A stretch of 64,000 nucleotides of DNA from Pisaster brevispinus (Eukaryota; Echinodermata; Asteroidea; Forcipulatida; Asteriidae). The translations under genes and the position numbers were made by a program. Numbering within the stretch: position 1 is the stretch's first letter; every line of letters starts with the position of its first letter. The notes beneath the pieces were generated by a model. That model had not been told where the DNA came from, ran no database searches, and was given only the letters and a program-made list of their open reading frames with translations. Of the stretch, positions 59,087 through 64,000 are shown piece by piece. The stretch covers positions 911,001 to 975,000 of the forward strand of contig JAMKCF010000007.1 of NCBI GenBank assembly GCA_023634235.1. The letters run 5' to 3'.

Positions 59087-60154
59087 ACCACTGACTTAAG
59101 GAAATGCGAAAGTGGTTTTTGTGTGAACTAATGATGACAAAATACTTCCTGAAGTCTTAATGAACGACAAACATGAAGTCCCAAGACATCCAAGTAAAAC
59201 AGAAGTTATGCTGATTTGTTAACGGTTTGTATACGAGTAAAGAAAAAAGGCGAACATCCGTTTAAATAGACCTTTGTAGCATTGATAAACAAACCGCTAT
59301 GGTTGGCATGGACGGCCGAATAATAGCAAAACATTCAATTATGTTAACAGATGTTGAGACCAAAATCAACATTTCTGCCAACTTTCAACTAGTTTGTACA
59401 TCACATCGGGTTGGTTTGTTTCCAAGACGTTCATTGCTTTATTGAATAGCTGTGTTACATTACAACAAACTGTTTTTTTGGCTTCTCATAGTTTTCCTAC
59501 TTTGTTTAGCAAAACATTCGATGAGAGTATTACAACGTCTTTAACGAGAAACGAAGAGAAGACGTTGTTATTTGTAATCAGACCGGTAGTTCTTGAACTG
59601 GAAAACATGTCTCAAAGATTGCTGTCTGTGAAGACTGACGACACTATACAAATAAACCATCATTAGAATTCAGACTCATCTTCTTATCAATGTCACGTGA
59701 CGTACTCGGCTACAATGGATGTTGTGACTATTGTTCTATATGCCACTGATTGGTCTAATTTCATTCACAATATTGGTCGGTTATCCATAACTTGGGATGT
59801 TTTGGTACTTTTAACTTTGAGGCGCAAATGGAGTAATGCGCAACACAATTTACCTTGTAATAAATACTTTGACGTTTTATTCCTGAGTTCATTTGGTAGA
59901 AAATGCGTCCATGAAAATCATTCCGTATTATTTTGAATTCATTGTTTCCGGTCTCCAATAACCAAACAAATAATTTTGTCCACAAAGTATGATTTCGAAC
60001 TTTTCAAACCAACGAAAACATCCTTGTTTGGTTATTAAAGTCACTGAAAATCATAAATTAAAAATAATTTGATAAAGACACATAATCACAATCAAGCAGC
60101 GACAAAAATTTAACTTACTTTGAAAACCGCCACAATTGCTTAATACACAAAACC
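59087..60154. repeat. Spacer with the two other cassettes
   Basis: Positions 59450-59650 are a degenerate copy of the cassette at 26187 and 35078; 59690-59870 are the hydrophobic-block copy (compare 13600 and 40981). Order and strand with the leader-like remnant at 58970 suggest one broken transcription unit of about 900 bp. Confidence 0.35.
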
Positions 60155-61016
60155 TTAAATCGAAAGTCAGCTGTTTAACATCCCTACAACTTTTAACACT
60201 CCATTTTGCGTGGATTGTTTTCGATTCCGAAAGCGAGTGGATTGTTGGGGGTCGGGGGAAGAAGAGCTGGTCATTGTAACTATGTGTAAAATTCCTGATC
60301 ATATTGGTCACCGGCTTGATTACGTTCATAATAGGTTAGCTTTGGAAAATCGTACTCCTGTCCTTAAACACATTGTTGTAAATCCTGCCGATTCTTCTGA
60401 TGGTCTAATTACATTTTGTTGCTTAAACACTAGATCCCCTTAAAATAAAACAGCTGACTTTGTGTCTTATGCTATTAATAGTTGGCTAAGTTGTTTGTCT
60501 TTACAGGGACCTGATTTACAGGTTTGGATGTTGCCCACAAGGTTGAAGCAACTCCACCTGGTTTTAGATTGTTGGATCGTCTCCGGAAAACAACTTTTTT
60601 GGGGAGGCACTGCTTTGTTGTTCCGAGATCATTTGCAGGTCAAGAAAATTGCTGGAGATGAAGTAGATTCATTTGAGTTTTCAGAATGGTCTGTTGGGAT
60701 TGATTCGTTTAAACTAAGACTTGTAATCAATATCTATGTTGACATGTCTAATGGTTCAAACACTAAACGTTTTCTAGCACTTCTTGAATCCACGGGTCTC
60801 CAGCAACATGTTAACCAGCCTATACATGAGATTGTTCACACACTAGATCTTGTTAATACCCGGAAGTCGGAGATGGTTCTTAACAGCCCTCAAACACCAC
60901 ACCATCTTTTCTCTGATCATTTGTCTGTTGTTTGCATCTTGAAACAAAACAAGTCTTCTTTTCCTGTTAACAGTTTGTTTACAGGGATATCGAACCCAAT
61001 AACTTTAACTGCTTGA
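60155..61016 (+). mobile_element. Non-LTR retrotransposon endonuclease remnant
   Basis: The frame from 60462 contains a basic/hydrophobic run (FRDHLQVKKIAGDE), then FLALLESTGLQQHVNQP, HTLDLVNTRKS and HLFSDHLSVVC. The last is the conserved SDH region of AP-like endonucleases in these elements. The 5' part is broken by stops and frameshifts. It is the same family as the minus-strand element at 42080-44290 (shared FDSESEW and LALENRT segments). No reverse transcriptase follows. Confidence 0.75.
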
Positions 61017-61548
61017 CAAAGTGACTTAGTCTCTTCTAGGCTGTGCAGGGACACTCCTCAAGGCCTTGAGGAGCTTACGATATATTTTGTTTGTCTCGAA
61101 TTCAACAAGTCATTAATTTTTCTAAATATCTTCGGAGGGTCTTTTCGTACAATACCTTAAATGAAAGCTGACTTTTTATATAGCAATTAAACCATTTATA
61201 TGCAAATTTTAGGTCAAATCGGACCTAGAATAATCGATTAATTATTTATAGTTTAAGTGAGATAAATGTTTGTGTAAATTATTTCAGTCAAAAATGAAGT
61301 TAACTTTTGTTGTAGAGGTGGTACTAAGTTAAATTTATTATTATGTCGTGACAAGGAAGGGGAAGTTGACAATTAAAAAAGCTTTCTTATTAATATTGTC
61401 TATCTTTCTTCAATCAATAGTTAACTTTTAAAATATATATATATATATGAACAAAGGGAGATGAGGTAACATTTGTAAATAGCCCCTAAATTGTTTATTT
61501 TGAAAGGAAGGGCAAACTGAAATGAGCAAATCGTGTGCAGTGGCTGGC
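61017..61548. repeat. 5' flank of the gene at 61778
   Basis: Aligns with 18120-18715. It includes a 20-bp palindrome ctcctcaaggccttgaggag near 61050 and a (TA)n run at 61434-61449. No gene. Confidence 0.5.
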
Positions 61549-61621
61549 TTTCTTAACTCAATATTTTACTTCAGTAAGTAAAATATTGAGTTAAGAAAAA
61601 AGTGTGTGACACACACTTTTT
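61549..61621. repeat. Two adjacent hairpins made by inverted duplication
   Basis: The first hairpin has perfect 23-bp arms 61549-61571 and 61576-61598 with the loop CAGT. The second has perfect 12-bp arms 61597-61608 and 61610-61621. The left arm of the first is the ordinary flank found at 18709-18731; the rest is absent there. Confidence 0.85.
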
Positions 61622-61642
61622 CCGGGATTGAGGCTTTATAAG
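61622..61642 (+). promoter_or_regulatory. Probable core promoter with TATA-like box
   Basis: GGGATTGAGGC followed by TTTATAAG at 61635-61642, 136 bp before the ATG; identical spacing to the gene at 18898. The new hairpins sit immediately upstream. Confidence 0.5.
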
Positions 61643-61777
61643 CTGAATGTCTTCCATTATTTGCAAGTTTAGTTGAAGTTGACGAGTGACTAGTAGAGGA
61701 TCTCTGGTTTTCATATCAATGTGAAGACTGCAGTTTGCTGTTATTTCATCGCTCAGTCTACACGATCAACAGCTACA

Positions 61778-62827
61778 ATGTTTCTGCTCATTGTTGTTAT
61801 GACGTCGATCTGTCTGTTAGGTGAGGCGACACTTTTCCAGACTCACCCGGTTGACACCCTCGTCATACCTGGAGGAAGTGTGTCCTTCAGTTGTACACCG
61901 AACAGCACATTCTGTGGAGGTCGTTTGATTATTTACTGGCAGCGGGGTCCCAAGATGACACCGACATGGAAAAGAACAATTTTTAACGGCACTGAGGTTT
62001 TTAGAAACTTTACCGGTAAAAATAGGTACACCGTGTCAGTTAGCGACTGTACATGGACTTTACGTATAGAGGACATTCAACTAGTAGATGTAAAATATTA
62101 CAGTTGCTATATCAACGATGGGTATTCCAAAGTAGCAAGATTGACTTTTGTTGAACCGATAAACACTACTGTCTTACCGTCGCGGAATGATAGATACGCG
62201 GGTGAAAATGCCTACTTCAGTTGCCACACGCAAACACTCGACCGGCACGATCTGGAATACACTTGGGATGTGAAAACACAGGGAACCCCTGAATGGAAAG
62301 AATTGTTGGAGAATAATACTAGGATTGAATTTCACAACGACAAGACAACCATGACAATGCTTAGGTTGGGAATAGAGATGAATGGTTCCAGGATCCAATG
62401 TTCAGTACACAATGGATCATCGTCATGGACAGAAATAAGACAAAGTGGCTGGTTATTTGTGCATCCAGGCGAAGAAGCCAAGGAAACCAAGTCAGTCTAC
62501 CTAGACCGACAGTCCACCCCAACTGCTCCTCAGACCCTATCCCATCTACCGAACAAGAAGCAAGATCCCGATTCTTCAGGATCTTTGGACTCTGCGGTCA
62601 CCTTAGTCGGATGGACTCTAGCTGTTGTCTTTATTTGTCTCTTTATCTCTTTACTGCTATACAATATTGTGACCAAAAGACGATCCAAAAACAATCTTAA
62701 TTCAACCCGTGTAGTTCAGACAGCTCAAGATGAAGATGGAAATGCGTATGAGGAAGTGGAAACCCAACTACACGGGCAAGCTGATCCTACTGGCCATAAA
62801 GAACCTGCACCATCCAGCTACCAATAA
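61778..62827 (+). CDS. Type B two-Ig transmembrane receptor, short tail (YEEV)
   Basis: Encodes 349 residues from the conserved inner ATG. The frame is open to an ATG at 61721, but only because one base is missing from the upstream cgtatcaac found in paralogues. The signal peptide is MFLLIVVMTSICLLGEA. D1 has C39/C110 and the extra pair C46/C91. D2 has C149, W163 and C208. A short Pro-rich stalk precedes the membrane helix (about 274-298), which has no charged residues and is followed by KRRSK. The tail has Y324 in YEEV and ends SSYQ. The TAA after SSYQ removes the EL of the SSYQEL motif seen at 9046-9063. It is closest to the genes at 18898 and 28166 in ectodomain and to 7897 in tail, so it is a module hybrid. 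Ligand unknown. Confidence 0.85.
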   Translation: MFLLIVVMTSICLLGEATLFQTHPVDTLVIPGGSVSFSCTPNSTFCGGRLIIYWQRGPKMTPTWKRTIFNGTEVFRNFTGKNRYTVSVSDCTWTLRIEDIQLVDVKYYSCYINDGYSKVARLTFVEPINTTVLPSRNDRYAGENAYFSCHTQTLDRHDLEYTWDVKTQGTPEWKELLENNTRIEFHNDKTTMTMLRLGIEMNGSRIQCSVHNGSSSWTEIRQSGWLFVHPGEEAKETKSVYLDRQSTPTAPQTLSHLPNKKQDPDSSGSLDSAVTLVGWTLAVVFICLFISLLLYNIVTKRRSKNNLNSTRVVQTAQDEDGNAYEEVETQLHGQADPTGHKEPAPSSYQ

Positions 62828-63084
62828 CTAATTTTAAAGTAGTCTTTTTTTTATAAAGAAAGGGCCATTTTTATCATCTTCCTTAAAAAAAACGAGCAAA
62901 AAAAATAAAATAAAATAAAATAAAAATGACAGTGTTAAAATTCTGAAGTAAGCATGCCAGAATCATTTCCGTTTTGTCAGGGACTGTTTGCAGGTCGCTA
63001 TACGAGCTTATTGTAGGGGGCTGTAGCTGTGATTTTAAGGGTACGAAATATTTACTTATTTTTTGTTTTCGGATAATGCAAATT
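62828..63084. other. Spacer between short tail and stranded long-tail module
   Basis: A-rich (AAATA repeats at 62905-62925 with AATAAA words) followed by the gcaacgc/ttttgtcaggga-type 3'-flank sequence. An ATG at 62974 opens a frame into the next feature, probably by chance. Confidence 0.45.
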
Positions 63085-63303
63085 TCCGCGGCCCAAACCC
63101 AGGCCGAGCTAGAGCAGACGGCAGACCGTGTGGTGAGGACGGTCTCGTCAGGGATCTACGTTGACTTGGATCTATCGCTAGGATCGGCAAAAATCATCCA
63201 CCCGGAGGAGGAGACGGTTTATGCTGGCATTGTAAACAAGAAGACTGCGGGTAAGATGAGAGAGGGGAGTACAGGCCACGCCCCTTATGCATTCCAAGAC
63301 TAG
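63085..63303 (+). pseudogene. Stranded C-terminal part of a long tail
   Basis: The frame reads AAQTQAELEQTADR, then a short deletion relative to 50990-51045, GIYVDLDLS, SAKIIHPEEETVYAGI, and ends at a stop after STGHAPYAFQD. It matches the end of the gene at 49277. The tyrosine motifs are IYVDL and TVYAGI. No splice acceptor is obvious at its left edge. Confidence 0.7.
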
Positions 63304-64000
63304 GTTGACTCAATTACAAGGTGAACTATACAAACTTATTCAAAGACCAACTTTTATCAGGTTTTTTTAACTGCTTTTTTTCAAATATACAGGTTAAATT
63401 TGTCACTATAAAAAATGTCAAATTTCTTTCGAAACAGGATATTAAAGCAACACATTTGTCTGTACCAATTTTCTCCTCAAAATTGTGAAAAACGTGCTCC
63501 AGATTTTACGAATCAATTTAACGTTATAGGCTAAATTGTTGAAGACCATTTTTTTTTAGTGCACCCGATTCTTACTTTGTACCTGAAGCATTAAAAAAAA
63601 AAAAAAAAAAAAAAAATGGTTTTGAAGTTTTGAAAACAACTTCAAGAAAAGTTGCTATTTATTATTTACACAAAGTTAAACAATTTAAAATGTATTAAAA
63701 AAACAAACCGTTTTTGCATGCATAATAAAACTATTTTATCCTCACCCAAATCAATTAACTTAGCGATTTTGTTTGTTTAAAGTTCTTAAATAAAACCAGA
63801 AGAAGTAACCAACAATCATATATTAAAGTGAACGATTCTCAATGTCCATCAGAAATGGGGAAAAACAGCAACAAACAAAATAAAACCAACGAGTCATCTG
63901 TTTGCAGTAACAATGGTTTGAAAATTGTAGCAAAGATGGGTTGGCTTCTCTACACTTCAGTGACCACAACATGATACAATAAGTAATCCGTTTCGCATTT
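63304..64000. repeat. Long-tail 3' flank
   Basis: Aligns with 38674-39770. A-tract at 63592-63617. No gene is seen up to the window end. Confidence 0.5.

Overview
The window is AT-rich eukaryotic nuclear DNA: long non-coding spacers, microsatellites, tRNA-derived SINE-like copies and decayed non-LTR retrotransposon pieces, with no prokaryotic operon structure. The immunoglobulin (Ig) content and repeat style suggest a marine invertebrate, probably a deuterostome and perhaps an echinoderm. That placement is an inference from general appearance; no single feature proves it.

The window is a tandem, same-strand (+) array of one multigene family. Each member is a single uninterrupted reading frame encoding a signal peptide (start MFLLILVMTS...), two Ig-like domains (D1, D2), a Ser/Thr/Pro-rich stalk, one membrane helix and a cytoplasmic tail. 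Apparently coding members are at 7897-9078, 18898-20370, 28166-29140, 37111-38061, 46415-47311, 49277-51175 and 61778-62827. Broken or fragmentary members are at 2342-3541, 4325-4549, 11905-12006, 24035-24465, 24967-25105 (deletion scar), 55150-55190 and 57540-58057. Loose tail modules lie at 29141-29677, 38241-38673 and 63085-63303.

Three ectodomain types are seen: type A (2342, 7897, 49277), type B (18898, 28166, 37111, 57540, 61778) and type C (24035, 46415). Two tail types occur. The short tail carries YENM or YEEV, with or without a terminal SSYQEL. The long tail carries up to three tyrosine motifs, SMYA(V/L)V, L(I/L/Q)YA(D/N)L and T(V/T)YADI, which fit ITIM and ITSM consensus patterns. 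Ectodomain and tail types are mixed between copies, so the array looks like a birth-and-death locus with module shuffling of putative inhibitory-type surface receptors. The member at 49277-51175 is the most complete.

Layout. 1-6.8 kb: type A pseudogene, a membrane/tail fragment and flanks. 6.8-14 kb: intact type A short-tail gene, a type B remnant and a co-duplicated non-Ig leader-like cassette. 14.4-17.8 kb: two copies of a ~1.2 kb repeat and hairpin repeats. 17.8-23.5 kb: type B long-tail gene, C-rich tract, a fold-back element with target duplication and a reverse-transcriptase fragment. 23.5-31.4 kb: type C pseudogene, gene-deletion scar and a type B gene whose long tail lies behind one in-frame stop. 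31.4-41.3 kb: SINE-like copies and a type B gene with a frameshift in the membrane helix. 41.3-46.3 kb: degenerate non-LTR element on the minus strand. 46.4-51.2 kb: soluble-looking type C gene and the complete type A long-tail receptor. 51.2-64 kb: duplicated flanks, type B pseudogene, endonuclease remnant and a final type B short-tail gene followed by a stranded long-tail remnant.

If expressed, the products would sit on the cell surface (or be secreted, for 46415-47311) with variable D1 domains, signalling through phosphotyrosine motifs. Ligand and cell type cannot be read from the sequence.
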